DNA from: Oceanidesulfovibrio indonesiensis
Lineage (GTDB): Bacteria > Desulfobacterota > Desulfovibrionia > Desulfovibrionales > Desulfovibrionaceae
NCBI RefSeq assembly: GCF_007625075.1
Contig: NZ_QMIE01000009.1
Coordinates: 98,074 to 162,073 of the forward strand
DNA: 64,000 nt
Direction of reading: 5' to 3'
Part shown: in pieces, positions 17,592 through 27,044 of the stretch
How the letters are laid out: each line of letters begins with the position of its first letter
Numbering within the stretch: position 1 is the stretch's first letter
The notes under the pieces: generated by a model
What the model was told of the DNA's origin: nothing
What the model saw: the letters and a program-made list of their open reading frames with translations, nothing else
Database searches by the model: none
Position numbers and translations under genes: made by a program

Positions 17592-19643
17592 ATGTATTCG
17601 CTCTTCAGAGATGGTGACAACTTTGGGATTCGCCATGACTCACCCGGGGCATCGGAAGCGCAGGGGGCTATGTTGCCCCTGGGCTCCAGGTGCAAAGAAT
17701 CGAGCGTGAACTACGCTCACTGGAAACAGTTCATGGAAAAGGGCTGGCTTCCTGAGGGAGGGATCGAGAAAGCCCTGGTGGATTCATGGCGACGTTGCCT
17801 CGACATGGGAGTGGATCATGCGCCACGGAGTTGTTGGGATTTTATCCCCATGAAACAGCTTGAACCCTTCACGTCCGTCCTCGGAAAAATCGGCGCGGAC
17901 ATCGTGTCCGCGACCTACAACGCCATCAAGGGCAAACAGCTCTTGATCACCATCACGAACGCAAACGGCAGAGTGGCGCAAACCTGTGGCGACCTGGAGG
18001 TCCTGCGTCAGGCGGACAAACTGAATTTCGGTCCTGGAGCCAACTGGGCGGAAGAAAGTGTCGGCACCAACGCCATCGGCACGGCTCTCGCCACGGGCCG
18101 ACCGATGCAGGTGTTCGGCGAAGAACACTTCTGCCTCAGCCACCACAGCTGGAGTTGCACAGCAGCACCGGTTCTCGATCCCCATGGGAACGTATGGGGA
18201 TGTTTCGACATTTCCGGAGAAAAGAACGCTGATCATTCCAACTCGCTCAGTCTGGTGCTGCAGGCATCCAGAGCGATGGAGCAGCGGCTGTGCCAATTCT
18301 ACTGCTCAGAGATCGAAGGAAAGATGAGTTCCCTTTTTTCGTCGATGTTCAACACAGTAATGATGGGCATCATCACGCTGGACAATACGGGGCATGTCAT
18401 CAGCTCGAACAGTGCCGCGGAGTCATTGCTGGGTCGTCCCGGCTGCGCACTTCGCGGCCGGCAGGCAAGTTCGCTCTTTGATTTCGATACGTTGCTCGCC
18501 AAGATGAAGCATGCCTCCATGAGCGAACCCGTGGTGCTCAAATGTTTTGCGGATCCCAGTCTGTTCGTTCGGGCAATACCCATCTTCGACACCAATGGGA
18601 GCTGGAATGATACCATTGTCACCATCAGCGAGCCGCAACGGCCCAGAGCCGCCGCAGCAACCCGGAACCAGAAAAAGAATGCCCCCGTACAAGGATTCGA
18701 AAAGGTCCTTCACAGCAGCGCGATAATGCGCCAGGCGGTGCAACAAGCGGCCAATGCTGCCAGAACTCCCTCAACTGTTCTGCTTTACGGGGAGTCCGGA
18801 ACCGGCAAGGAGCTTTTTGCCAAAGGTATCCACCAGGCAGGCCCGCGCAACAAGGGCCCTTTCGTCGCCGTCAATTGCGGAGCGTTTTCCGGAGAACTCA
18901 TTCAAAGCGAGCTGTTCGGGTACATGGAAGGGGCTTTCACCGGCGCCATGAAGCGGGGCCGGATAGGCAGGTTCGAAAAAGCGCACACGGGAGTGTTGTT
19001 TCTCGATGAGATCTCGGAGATGCCGCTTCAACAACAGGTCAACCTGCTCCGCGTGTTGGAAGAGCGCGCCATCGTTCCTGTTGGAGGGAACGACACCCGT
19101 TCCGTGGACGTGAAAGTTATTGCGGGCACCAACAAAAACTTGTGGAATCTGGTTGAAAAAGGCGAATTCCGCGAGGACTTGTATTACCGGCTCAATGTGG
19201 TGGGCATTTCCATTCCTCCCTTGCGGAAACGTGGTGAGGATATCCTGCTGCTTGCGCGGCAACGCCTGCATCGCCTCTGTGCGGAGTTCAGTCTCCGGCA
19301 GGCGGAATTCGATCCGGAAGTCGAACAAATTCTCATGGGCTATGACTGGCCGGGCAACGTTCGGGAACTGTTCAACTGCCTGGAACATGCCGTCAACAAT
19401 CTTGCCGGCGACATGGTTTTACCGGAGTACCTGCCGTCGTACTTGATGGATCGGTGCCGGGATAAGCCTGCCGTTGAACAGGACGCCGGGGCGGACGAGT
19501 TCCAACTCAAAAAGCGGGAAGCCGACACCATCCGCGAAGCTTTGGAATTCCATGACGGCAACATCAGCAAAACGGCGAAGGCCCTCGGCATAGGGCGCAA
19601 CACTCTGTATGCCAAAATGGAGAAATTCCATATCCAACCCTGA
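17592..19643 (+). CDS. acoR: AcoR-type sigma-54-dependent transcriptional activator
   Basis: 683 aa. A GAF-like N-terminal sensor region (GTNAIGTALATGRPMQVFGEEHF), a PAS region (FNTVMMGIITLDNTGHVISS), the AAA+ domain with Walker A GESGTGKE (about residue 400), the sigma-54-contacting GAFTGA loop (about 446), Walker B VLFLDE, and a C-terminal Fis-type helix-turn-helix (GNISKTAKALGIGRNTLYAK). The ATG has GGGAGGAAG upstream. It is divergent from the aco-type operon, whose promoter is sigma-54 type, so it is very likely the acetoin-responsive activator. Confidence 0.9.
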   Translation: MYSLFRDGDNFGIRHDSPGASEAQGAMLPLGSRCKESSVNYAHWKQFMEKGWLPEGGIEKALVDSWRRCLDMGVDHAPRSCWDFIPMKQLEPFTSVLGKIGADIVSATYNAIKGKQLLITITNANGRVAQTCGDLEVLRQADKLNFGPGANWAEESVGTNAIGTALATGRPMQVFGEEHFCLSHHSWSCTAAPVLDPHGNVWGCFDISGEKNADHSNSLSLVLQASRAMEQRLCQFYCSEIEGKMSSLFSSMFNTVMMGIITLDNTGHVISSNSAAESLLGRPGCALRGRQASSLFDFDTLLAKMKHASMSEPVVLKCFADPSLFVRAIPIFDTNGSWNDTIVTISEPQRPRAAAATRNQKKNAPVQGFEKVLHSSAIMRQAVQQAANAARTPSTVLLYGESGTGKELFAKGIHQAGPRNKGPFVAVNCGAFSGELIQSELFGYMEGAFTGAMKRGRIGRFEKAHTGVLFLDEISEMPLQQQVNLLRVLEERAIVPVGGNDTRSVDVKVIAGTNKNLWNLVEKGEFREDLYYRLNVVGISIPPLRKRGEDILLLARQRLHRLCAEFSLRQAEFDPEVEQILMGYDWPGNVRELFNCLEHAVNNLAGDMVLPEYLPSYLMDRCRDKPAVEQDAGADEFQLKKREADTIREALEFHDGNISKTAKALGIGRNTLYAKMEKFHIQP

Positions 19644-19700
19644 TGGCGGTGGACGTCGGAAAAAAAGCCATGTGGGTAAGACGCTCCATGCCCTCAAGGC

Positions 19701-19725
19701 GGGTGCACCCTGACCGGGTGCACCC
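19701..19725 (+). terminator. Hairpin formed by two GGGTGCACCC palindromes
   Basis: Two identical 10-bp palindromes separated by 5 nt can pair to a 10-bp stem 58 nt after the regulator stop and between convergent genes. No T-run follows, so the terminator assignment is tentative; it could equally be a protein-binding site. Confidence 0.4.
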
Positions 19726-19813
19726 GGTAGATATTGGGGCAAAAATGAGAAATCAGAAATATGTAATGGTGTTAAACGGACTTTGGTGGCAGGGCGGGCA
19801 AAGAGCCCAGTCC

Positions 19814-20344
19814 CTACATCCTGCTGTTTTTTCTTCTGCGCCGCGCCAGCAGGAACCCCACGCCGCCGAGGACCACGACGCCGGCCGCCATGAAGTATGT
19901 ATGGCCGCCAGCCTTGGACGTGACCGGGCCGTGTCCCCCGCTGGAGATGCTGCCGTCCGGGTTGACGAACGTATAGATGCGCTCCTCGATGATCTGCCCG
20001 TCGGCCTCGACGTGATTCCAGGTGTTGTCCGCATTGCGCTGTAAATATAGCACCTCAGGCGACTGCTGAGCCGTCCTCGAGTCGTTGATCAATACATGCA
20101 CCTCGGCAAGACCATCATGGACTTTGATTTCATGGAATTCCCAGAGCTGATAACGGAATTTTCGGCCATCCTCGTCGATGCGGTTGTTCACATGCGGCTC
20201 CAGATAGAAAGCGATCTGGTCCGGAATCAGGGTTTCGGACTGCAGGGTGATGCGCTCCAGACCTTGACGGCTGTGGGCATGGGCATTCTGGCAGAGCATC
20301 ACGGAAAGAGCCGCGCATGCGAAGAAAAGTAAGCACTTAATCAT
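19814..20344 (-). CDS. Membrane-anchored periplasmic protein of unknown function
   Basis: 176 aa. The start at 20344 follows AAGGAG and gives a signal peptide (MIKCLLFFACAALSVMLCQNAHA). The mature part is a soluble domain with alternating hydrophobic strands, and the C-terminus is a single membrane helix with a basic tail (YFMAAGVVVLGGVGFLLARRRRKNSRM region), so it is probably anchored with the bulk in the periplasm. It overlaps the preceding gene by 8 nt and is the last gene of the secretion operon. No family is recognised. Confidence 0.75.
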   Translation of the reverse strand: MIKCLLFFACAALSVMLCQNAHAHSRQGLERITLQSETLIPDQIAFYLEPHVNNRIDEDGRKFRYQLWEFHEIKVHDGLAEVHVLINDSRTAQQSPEVLYLQRNADNTWNHVEADGQIIEERIYTFVNPDGSISSGGHGPVTSKAGGHTYFMAAGVVVLGGVGFLLARRRRKNSRM

Positions 20345-20888
20345 TTGAATCTCCTTGAGTAATACTCTGTCTGGCAGCTTGAACGCGTTCAGCGGCCTGT
20401 ACAGGATCGAGAGATTTCTCGACAAGGTCCTTCTCAAGTTGCTTCAGGGCGGCCACGGTTCGGGCTGTGTCCATGTCCATCTTTCCGGGATGTAGTGGGG
20501 CGAGCCGCACCGTGTCTTCGGAAGGGAGACGATTCGAATCCCCGGCATGGGAACCAGTTCGGTCCTGGTCCGGGGGGGCGCCCAGGTCTGCGGTGCTTGA
20601 TGGACCGATTGAATCGCAGAGTGTGGCTTCGTACACGCCTGTTTGCCGGAGCCACCAGAGCAGCGTGATTATTGACGTGATTGCCAGGCCCAGAATCATG
20701 TTCCAGATGAAGGCGTCCTGCATGGGAGTAGCCATGCGGCTGTCCGCCCGGAACAGAAACAGCCAGGCGATGATGAACGACAGTATCGTTCCATTCAGAC
20801 CGGCCAGTGCGACGAGCAGGGTGGCGTGGCGGATCTGCCGTCGCCTGCCGGTAAAAAACAGGTTCCGGGGAGGGATTTGTGTGTTCAT
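20337..20888 (-). CDS. Two-helix inner-membrane protein of unknown function
   Basis: 183 aa with two transmembrane helices (about residues 23-46 and 60-82) and a hydrophilic C-terminal half that ends in a charged helical stretch (ALKQLEKDLVEKSL). It sits near the 3' end of the secretion operon and is translationally coupled to the anchored protein downstream. No family is recognised; a structural accessory to the secretion machine is a guess from position. Confidence 0.65.
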   Translation of the reverse strand: MNTQIPPRNLFFTGRRRQIRHATLLVALAGLNGTILSFIIAWLFLFRADSRMATPMQDAFIWNMILGLAITSIITLLWWLRQTGVYEATLCDSIGPSSTADLGAPPDQDRTGSHAGDSNRLPSEDTVRLAPLHPGKMDMDTARTVAALKQLEKDLVEKSLDPVQAAERVQAARQSITQGDSND

Positions 20889-20914
20889 GATCCAATCCTC
20901 ACTGCATTCGAGGG

Positions 20915-21298
20915 TTACGGTCCCGTGTAGACCAGATCATCATCGGTGCCGTGCAGGGTGTCCGGCCCTGCGCTGACGAGCCGAAAGGTCTTGCCTTTGG
21001 CCGAGGTTGAGTATTCCCAGGGCGTTCCCCATACATCCAGGGCAAGTTCGCGGGACTGGTTTTCCTTGAAGGTCTTGCGCATCCAGTCCTCAAAGCGGGA
21101 TTTATCCGGATAGCGGCCGGTGCGGACGTATTCGTAATCGAGCATCATACCGATATTGCGCATATCCATTGCGCTCACCACGTATAGTGTCTGGGCTGTG
21201 ACTTCGTGGTAAAAGCGCTCGATGTCCTCCGCATTGCCGGCGATGAGTCCCAGAGAGAGGCCCAGGGCAAGGAGCTTTGTTACGAACGATTGCATCAT
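20915..21298 (-). CDS. GspG-like protein lacking the prepilin methylation motif
   Basis: 127 aa. The C-terminal half has the type II major-pseudopilin pattern LDVWGTPWEY...SAGPDTLHGTDDDLVY, including the acidic calcium-loop-like end. The N-terminus, however, is an ordinary signal-peptide-like stretch (MMQSFVTKLLALGLSLGLIAGNA) without a G-F/M-TLxE prepilin cleavage site. It would thus be a soluble or separately exported pseudopilin-like domain. It starts 6 nt after the giant pseudopilin gene, so the two are co-translated. Confidence 0.7.
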   Translation of the reverse strand: MMQSFVTKLLALGLSLGLIAGNAEDIERFYHEVTAQTLYVVSAMDMRNIGMMLDYEYVRTGRYPDKSRFEDWMRKTFKENQSRELALDVWGTPWEYSTSAKGKTFRLVSAGPDTLHGTDDDLVYTGP

Positions 21299-21304
21299 CC
21301 CTCG

Positions 21305-23416
21305 TCAGGGTTTGGGGCCCAGGGAAACACGCGGGGACGTGCCGGGATGGATAATTACATGGGCGGCATATCCTGGAGGCCCCTGCATGTCGCTGCCGTC
21401 CCGGCTTTCGCTCCTGGACGGGCAGGCGTGATATGTAGCGTTGTCTGTCGTATAGCTGTCGTCCCGAAGAAAGACGAAACAGGACCCGATAGAAAGCCAG
21501 GGCGCATTGTCCGGGGGCGTGGTGTCAACTGTGGAGAGTCCCCAGTCGGCATAATGCGAGAGGTTTTCTGATGGGATGTCGTTCCAGTCTTCCTGCGCAC
21601 CGGTGAACGAAACGCGCCAGGAAGCCCCGTCAGAAGATGCCGCCACGTGCCGGGAGCGCAGCAGTCCGTTTTCCACTCGGACGAGCTCAACAAAATCATT
21701 GTCCGATATCGTCACGTCGCCCCAGCCCGAGCCGGAGGAACCCTCGATGTCGACAACCACAGGCATCTCGTATTCGTTACGGAAAATACTCACGAAAACG
21801 TTGTCTTGATTGCCGGCGAGTGTTGCATTGAAAACGTCGCCTTCATCCGCAGCGCCGTCCGGTCCAGGGCTGAAGATTCGCAGTTCCTTAGGCTGACCCG
21901 CCGTGTCGCCGCCCAGATCGACGGCGAAATTCACAGCGTTGCCCCAGGCATCGGTGAGTATTTCGGAGCCGAGTGGCGCGTATGGGCCGCGCCAACCGGC
22001 GCCCAGCCCCACGGTGGAGTTGAACTCCCAGGCCGGCAGTACCTGCGATGTATAATCGCGCGTGGAGACGTACGTCTGAACCCAGGGTTGGTCCGCAAAG
22101 CCGTTGTCCGCGATCCAGTTCGTGCTGGCAGCTGAAGGCGCGCCCGAGCAGGAATCCGCGGCGCAGCGGTAGTGCACGCCGTCATGGAGCACGTAATCGT
22201 AATTGATATAGAGTAGTTCAGGTTGGGGGGCGTAGTATTTGCGACCTTCCTTCCAGGTTGGTGCGAAGGCGTATCCGCTCGTATCCGGACTGATGAGGTT
22301 CCAGTGGCTGGCCGAAATGCCGGGAGCGTTGCCCGTGGTGGACTCGTGTCTCAGGAGGCAGGAGTAGACCCCGCTGCCGTGTTTGACCACGGATCCTGCA
22401 AGGGGCTCCAGGGTGCCGATGTCGGCGATGAATCCGTTTGGTTGCAGCACGCCGTCCGTGATCGTGCCTGATCTGCCTGCGACACCGGTTTTCAAAGCGT
22501 CCAGAACCCGGCGCGTGGAGGCGATTTTCTGGTCGTCCAGCCGCCATTCAGTTGCCGCAATTTTGAGAATGATGTTGTCTGCGTTGGCGGAGAGCACGTT
22601 CCCGCTTGCATCCCGCAGGGGATCCTCGGGGTCGAAGGAAAAGTCGATCTGCCGGTCAGGGCCTGCGCTGATGGCATACAGATCGTCGCCATACCCGTCG
22701 TTGTTCCGGTCCTTGCCTGCCCGGTACACGACCAGGGCCGACCCCCAGCCGTCCAGAAGGCGGTTCTTTCGACCCTGGCGCAGCAGAAAACGCCGGTTGT
22801 TCTGCTTTTCTGCTGCGCCGGAGGGAGATGGTTTAAACTCGAACAGGTCGTCATCGTTGGCGTAATTGTCCACGGGCAGGACCACATACGGGCCGTTCCA
22901 ATTCGCGGCCTCCACGATTTCAACGAAGCCGCCGTTTTCCGTCACGCCTTCGGTTTTCAGCGAGGTTTCCCAGAGCCCCACGGGCATGGCTGCGTCATCG
23001 CCTGGCGCATCGCCCCAGGCAACCTTGACGTCGGTTCCGTTGTTGTTCGTCTGCATGGGGTAGTCGGAGCCGTCATTGGGATGCACGAACCCGGAAGAGC
23101 CGCTGTCCCAGTTGAAAACGTAAAGATCGGGCAGTTTGCCGAAATCCCCCACGTATCCGCCAATAACGCGGTCGCCCCGGTCGTCGAAACTGTTGGGTGC
23201 TCCCAGTACGGCGAAGCGCAGAGCCTCGAAGAGCGCGAGAGTCTTTTCACGTTTCGCGTGGTTGTCCATGCCTGCGCTTATGGGCAGGACCATAGCTGTG
23301 AGGACGCCCAGAATGCCAATGACTATTATGAGCTCCATGAGAGTCATGCCCTGCGATCCTCCACGCTGAGAAGGACAGGGCGACCTGCCTGGGGATGGGT
23401 AATCAGCGACGTTCAT
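21305..23416 (-). CDS. Giant prepilin-type protein with pseudopilin and carbohydrate-binding-like modules
   Basis: 703 aa, against roughly 140-200 for a usual pseudopilin. A 23-residue leader ends at the prepilin cleavage site GSQG/MTLMELIIVIGILG with the conserved Glu at mature position 5. The ectodomain contains two GspG-like blocks (GWGSALVVYRAG...AISAGPD around 225-255 and DAWGNAVNFAVD...FSPGPDGAADEGD around 490-525). Between them lie two segments resembling chitin/cellulose-binding CBM5/12 folds (GVYSCLLRHESTTG...SHWNLIS and GVHYRCAADS...TNWIAD). It overlaps the SurA-like gene by 14 nt. A tip or surface-display pseudopilin is plausible. Confidence 0.78.
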   Translation of the reverse strand: MNVADYPSPGRSPCPSQRGGSQGMTLMELIIVIGILGVLTAMVLPISAGMDNHAKREKTLALFEALRFAVLGAPNSFDDRGDRVIGGYVGDFGKLPDLYVFNWDSGSSGFVHPNDGSDYPMQTNNNGTDVKVAWGDAPGDDAAMPVGLWETSLKTEGVTENGGFVEIVEAANWNGPYVVLPVDNYANDDDLFEFKPSPSGAAEKQNNRRFLLRQGRKNRLLDGWGSALVVYRAGKDRNNDGYGDDLYAISAGPDRQIDFSFDPEDPLRDASGNVLSANADNIILKIAATEWRLDDQKIASTRRVLDALKTGVAGRSGTITDGVLQPNGFIADIGTLEPLAGSVVKHGSGVYSCLLRHESTTGNAPGISASHWNLISPDTSGYAFAPTWKEGRKYYAPQPELLYINYDYVLHDGVHYRCAADSCSGAPSAASTNWIADNGFADQPWVQTYVSTRDYTSQVLPAWEFNSTVGLGAGWRGPYAPLGSEILTDAWGNAVNFAVDLGGDTAGQPKELRIFSPGPDGAADEGDVFNATLAGNQDNVFVSIFRNEYEMPVVVDIEGSSGSGWGDVTISDNDFVELVRVENGLLRSRHVAASSDGASWRVSFTGAQEDWNDIPSENLSHYADWGLSTVDTTPPDNAPWLSIGSCFVFLRDDSYTTDNATYHACPSRSESRDGSDMQGPPGYAAHVIIHPGTSPRVSLGPKP

Positions 23417-24110
23417 AGATGGCCTTCAGGTGTGGATCGGCGACGCGTACATCGGCAGCGTCGATCAGCCTGGCCAGGTAGCTGTCGAAGGCGTCACGTC
23501 GTTTTTCTTCCAGGAGTATGGTGTGGAGCTGTTCGCTGACGTCCTGAAACGATGCGCCGGGGTACTTTTCCTTGTCCAGCTCGTACCTGGCGAGTACCTG
23601 GTCCTCGGCAACGTCGACTGATGCGACGATTTTCTCGGCCACGAGTCGGTTGACCGAGGCTTGTTGACTCCATATCTCCGAGTATTGTTGCTCCGTCATG
23701 CCGGCTTTTGCCAATGCCTGCCGAAAATCTTCCTGTTTTTTGTAGCCGTTGCGGATGATGGTGGCGCGCAGCGCGCCCCCGGATAACTCGACTGTGAGCC
23801 CCTGGCGCCGTGCTTGTTGCTCCAGCAGCTTCATGGCCACGAGGTTGTCGAGCACGTCCCGCTGGTGTTGGGCCAATGAGCTGCTGCCGGATTCTTCCGA
23901 CGCCGCGTCGTCCTTGCGGAGCACGTCACGAAGTGCATTGTCGAACATCCAGCGCGGCACCGCCTCGCCGTTCACCTCCAGCAGCGTGGAGTTGTCCTGG
24001 GCGGCGATGATTTCGGCGTCGGACGGAATGGCTTCGGAACATATCGCAACGTCGGGAACGGCAAGGGTCAAGGCGAAGCAGAGAATTGAAAGAAAGAGAG
24101 TGTATTGCAC
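23403..24110 (-). CDS. SurA-N-like periplasmic chaperone
   Basis: 235 aa. The GTG at 24110 is chosen because AGGAGG lies 5-6 nt upstream and the product starts with a signal peptide (MQYTLFLSILCFALTLAVPDVAIC). The mature part resembles the helical SurA/trigger-factor-like chaperone domain: VNGEAVPRWMFDNALRDVL, LDNLVAMKLLEQQARRQGLTV, and a C-terminal helix pair. No parvulin PPIase domain is present, so it is a chaperone-only form. It sits between gspF and the pseudopilin genes, which suggests it escorts secretion components or substrates in the periplasm. Confidence 0.75.
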   Translation of the reverse strand: MQYTLFLSILCFALTLAVPDVAICSEAIPSDAEIIAAQDNSTLLEVNGEAVPRWMFDNALRDVLRKDDAASEESGSSSLAQHQRDVLDNLVAMKLLEQQARRQGLTVELSGGALRATIIRNGYKKQEDFRQALAKAGMTEQQYSEIWSQQASVNRLVAEKIVASVDVAEDQVLARYELDKEKYPGASFQDVSEQLHTILLEEKRRDAFDSYLARLIDAADVRVADPHLKAIYERR

Positions 24111-24129
24111 GGTCGCCTCCTGGTTGGTT

Positions 24130-25347
24130 TCAGAGGCCATAGACGGCCAGCATTCCTGAGATGAGCCCGTAGAAGACAAAACCGACAATCGATCCAAGTG
24201 TCAGTATGAGCAGGGGCTCGACCATTGAGTTCATTCGCTTGATGTTTGATTCCAGTATCTTGTGATAGATGTCGGCGGCGAGATCCAGCACCTTGACCAA
24301 TTCTCCGGTTTCCTCGCCGGTGGCTACCATCTCTCCCACCATGTTCGGGAAAATGCGTGGATTTCGCAGCAGCGGTCCGGAGATGGCATGGCCTTCGAGG
24401 ACGTCCTCCATTATTTCATCCATGACCATGACTGCGGCTTTGTTGCCCAGGGTGCCGCGCACGGTATGCAGGGCATCCATAAGGGGCACGCCGCTGGAGA
24501 ACAGGATCGCCATGTTCTTTGAAAAATTTACGACAATGCCGCAGCGCAACACGCCGCCCACGAGAGGGATGCGCAGCAGCACTACATCGATGATCTTCCC
24601 GCCTTCTTCGGTTTTGCGGAATACGACGATGAAAACGATCAGGCAGACGATGCCGACGAACAGGTGCAGCCAGTAGGACTGAATCCAGTTGGAAGCGTCC
24701 ATAATAGTCTGGGTGGCGAAGGGCAGAGAACGCCCCCGTTCGCCCAACAATGGCTTGAACTTGGGGATGACCCAGAGCGCAAGAATGCCGATGACGATTC
24801 CCGCTGTGATGACCACGATGCCGGGATAGATCATGCTCGTGATGATCTGCCGTTTGAAGGCTGCGGACGCCTCAAGCCGGTCCGCCAGGCTGTTCAGGGC
24901 GAGTTCCATTTCACCAGTGATTTCGGCAGCCTTTACGATGTTGATAATGTAAGGCGTGAACACGCGATGCTGGGACATTGCCTCGGAAAGGGGCACTCCG
25001 CTTTCTACGGAGAGGCGCACCATTTGCAGCATCTTCTTGGTCCCGGCCCTTGAGGTTTGCCGTTCCAGTATGTTGAAGGCCTGGACGATGCCGAGGCCCG
25101 AGTCCAGCAGGACGGCAAGTTGCCGGAAAATAAGCACGAGGTCTTTCCGGCGGGCCGGGTTCAGCCATACTGTCATCGAACCGGCCTCGGCCGCTGCGAC
25201 CTTGCCGTCGGCCATCGGCTTTACCCTGAGAACGAAGCGGCCGCTTTTTTTGATCATGTCGGCGGCATCAGCAGAGGAGGCGGCGGAGAGTATCTCGCTG
25301 CGTTCCTTGCCCGAAGCATCGAGAGAAGTGCAGTGGAAACGCGGCAT
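24130..25347 (-). CDS. gspF: Type II secretion/type IV pilus inner-membrane platform protein GspF/PilC
   Basis: 405 aa polytopic platform protein. Two T2SSF repeats are visible: one with FRQLAVLLDSGLGIVQAF...SGVPLSEAM, the second with FSKNMAILFSSGVPLMDAL...GEETGELVKVLDLAAD, each followed by a membrane helix, and a final helix near the C-terminus (EPLLILTLGSIVGFVFYGLI). It links the cytoplasmic ATPase to pseudopilus assembly. The start overlaps the stop of the gspE-like gene by 1 nt. Confidence 0.92.
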   Translation of the reverse strand: MPRFHCTSLDASGKERSEILSAASSADAADMIKKSGRFVLRVKPMADGKVAAAEAGSMTVWLNPARRKDLVLIFRQLAVLLDSGLGIVQAFNILERQTSRAGTKKMLQMVRLSVESGVPLSEAMSQHRVFTPYIINIVKAAEITGEMELALNSLADRLEASAAFKRQIITSMIYPGIVVITAGIVIGILALWVIPKFKPLLGERGRSLPFATQTIMDASNWIQSYWLHLFVGIVCLIVFIVVFRKTEEGGKIIDVVLLRIPLVGGVLRCGIVVNFSKNMAILFSSGVPLMDALHTVRGTLGNKAAVMVMDEIMEDVLEGHAISGPLLRNPRIFPNMVGEMVATGEETGELVKVLDLAADIYHKILESNIKRMNSMVEPLLILTLGSIVGFVFYGLISGMLAVYGL

Positions 25348-27044
25348 TAGTCCCCCACGGTCACACGGAGCACTTCTTCCACTGATGTGGCGCCCTGCAT
25401 GGCCTTGTTCACGGCGTCCGCGCGCAGTGTCGTCATGCCCTGGTCGAGGGCTGCGCGGCGGATGGATTCTGTGGAACCGTTTCGCAGGATTTCGGAGCGT
25501 ACTTCGTCATTTACGAGCATCAGTTCGAAAACTCCGGTCCGTCCGCGATAACCGGTGTTGAAACAGGAGGGGCATCCCACAGGTCTGCACCAGGAGGCCG
25601 CTTCCGGGTGGTCCCCGTTCGCGGATGTAACGCCCAGGCTTTTAAGCATGGCGGCGTCCGGTGTGAAGCGTTCCTTGCATTTTTGGCATAGCCGCCGCAC
25701 CAGCCTTTGGGCCAGGATGCCGGAGACCGAGGAAGCTACGAGAAACGGCTCGCAGCCCATGTCCACGAGGCGCGGCAGAGCCCCAGGGGCGTCGTTGGTG
25801 TGCAGGGTGGTGAAGACCAGGTGTCCGGTGAGGGCCGCACGAAGCGAGATGCTCGCAGTCTCCTGGTCCCTGGTCTCGCCGACCATGATAACGTCCGGAT
25901 CCTGGCGCAGGATGGAGCGCAGCGCGCTGGCAAAGGAAATCTTCTCATTATGCCGGATTTGCACCTGATTCACGCCGTTGATTTTGTATTCGACGGGATC
26001 TTCGACCGTAGTGATGTTGATGTCCGGGTGATTGATGGTGTTGAGCGCTGCGCACAGGGTAGTGGATTTGCCCGAGCCGGTGGGGCCCACGATGCAGATG
26101 ATGCCGTAGGGTCTCCTGATGATGGAGCTGAATTTTCCGTAGTCCTCGGAAGAGAGTCCGAGCTGATCAATCGTGAGCCTGTTCGAATAGCCGGCGAGTA
26201 TGCGCAGCACAACTTTCTCGCCATGCACGATGGGCAGGGTGGAAACGCGCAGGTCGAAGTTTTCGTGGACATCCTCGAAAACGATGGCGCCGTCCTGTGG
26301 ACTGCGGCGCTCTGCAATGTTCAGTCCGGCCATGACCTTGATGCGCGAGGTCAGGGAGGCAAGCATGTCTGGCGAGTAACGCTTGATCTCCTGGAGCACG
26401 CCGTCGATGCGGAAACGCAGCCGCACCGTGTCCTCGCCTGGTTCGAGGTGGATGTCCGAGGCCTTGAGCCGCAGTGCCTTGAGTATGATGTCGTTGACGA
26501 TCTCCACGGCTGAGCCGTCGTCCAACTCGGCGCTCATGCTTTTTTCGTAAATCCGGGCAAGGGCATCCCGGATCTTGCCGGAAGAAGCGATGTGCAATAC
26601 AACGCAACGTCTGGTCCGGCGTTCGATGTTTTTGAGCGCCTGCGCCGACAGAGGACGGTCCACAGCTGCTTCGAAGTTGTCCTCGTTCAGACGCAACGGG
26701 ACCATGGCCTGCCGCTCTGCCACGCCGGGGGGCAGCAGCTTGGCAGCAGCCGGATCGATGACGACATCGTCCAGGTTGATGTAGGGGATGCCGGAACAGT
26801 CGGCGATGGCCCGGGCCACATCCTCCTCGGTGACATGGCCGAGCCGGCGCAGAGCCTCTCCAAGCGGAATGTTTTCCTTGACTTTGATGCGCAGGGCCTC
26901 TCGCAGCTGTTCCTCGGTAATCAGCCCCCGTTCGACGAACGCTGAACCGAGCTGACGATCATTAAGCGGGCTGGAGCCCTTGGCGCCTCCATTGCCTCGG
27001 TGAAGCCCGGAGGCTGCGCGCAGCTGGGCACGGTGTTCAGGCAT
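25347..27044 (-). CDS. gspE: Type II secretion/type IV pilus assembly ATPase GspE/PilB
   Basis: 565 aa hexameric ATPase. An N-terminal MshEN-like domain (LGSAFVERGLITEEQLREAL, EEDVARAIADCSGIPYINLD), then the ATPase core: Walker A GPTGSGKST, the Asp box GETRDQETA and Walker B/His box GHLVFTTLHTNDAPGAL. A tetracysteine zinc motif (CQKCKERF and CPSCFNTGYRGR) typical of extension ATPases is present, which separates it from the adjacent PilT-like retraction ATPase. It overlaps the pilT-like gene by 8 nt. Confidence 0.93.
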   Translation of the reverse strand: MPEHRAQLRAASGLHRGNGGAKGSSPLNDRQLGSAFVERGLITEEQLREALRIKVKENIPLGEALRRLGHVTEEDVARAIADCSGIPYINLDDVVIDPAAAKLLPPGVAERQAMVPLRLNEDNFEAAVDRPLSAQALKNIERRTRRCVVLHIASSGKIRDALARIYEKSMSAELDDGSAVEIVNDIILKALRLKASDIHLEPGEDTVRLRFRIDGVLQEIKRYSPDMLASLTSRIKVMAGLNIAERRSPQDGAIVFEDVHENFDLRVSTLPIVHGEKVVLRILAGYSNRLTIDQLGLSSEDYGKFSSIIRRPYGIICIVGPTGSGKSTTLCAALNTINHPDINITTVEDPVEYKINGVNQVQIRHNEKISFASALRSILRQDPDVIMVGETRDQETASISLRAALTGHLVFTTLHTNDAPGALPRLVDMGCEPFLVASSVSGILAQRLVRRLCQKCKERFTPDAAMLKSLGVTSANGDHPEAASWCRPVGCPSCFNTGYRGRTGVFELMLVNDEVRSEILRNGSTESIRRAALDQGMTTLRADAVNKAMQGATSVEEVLRVTVGD

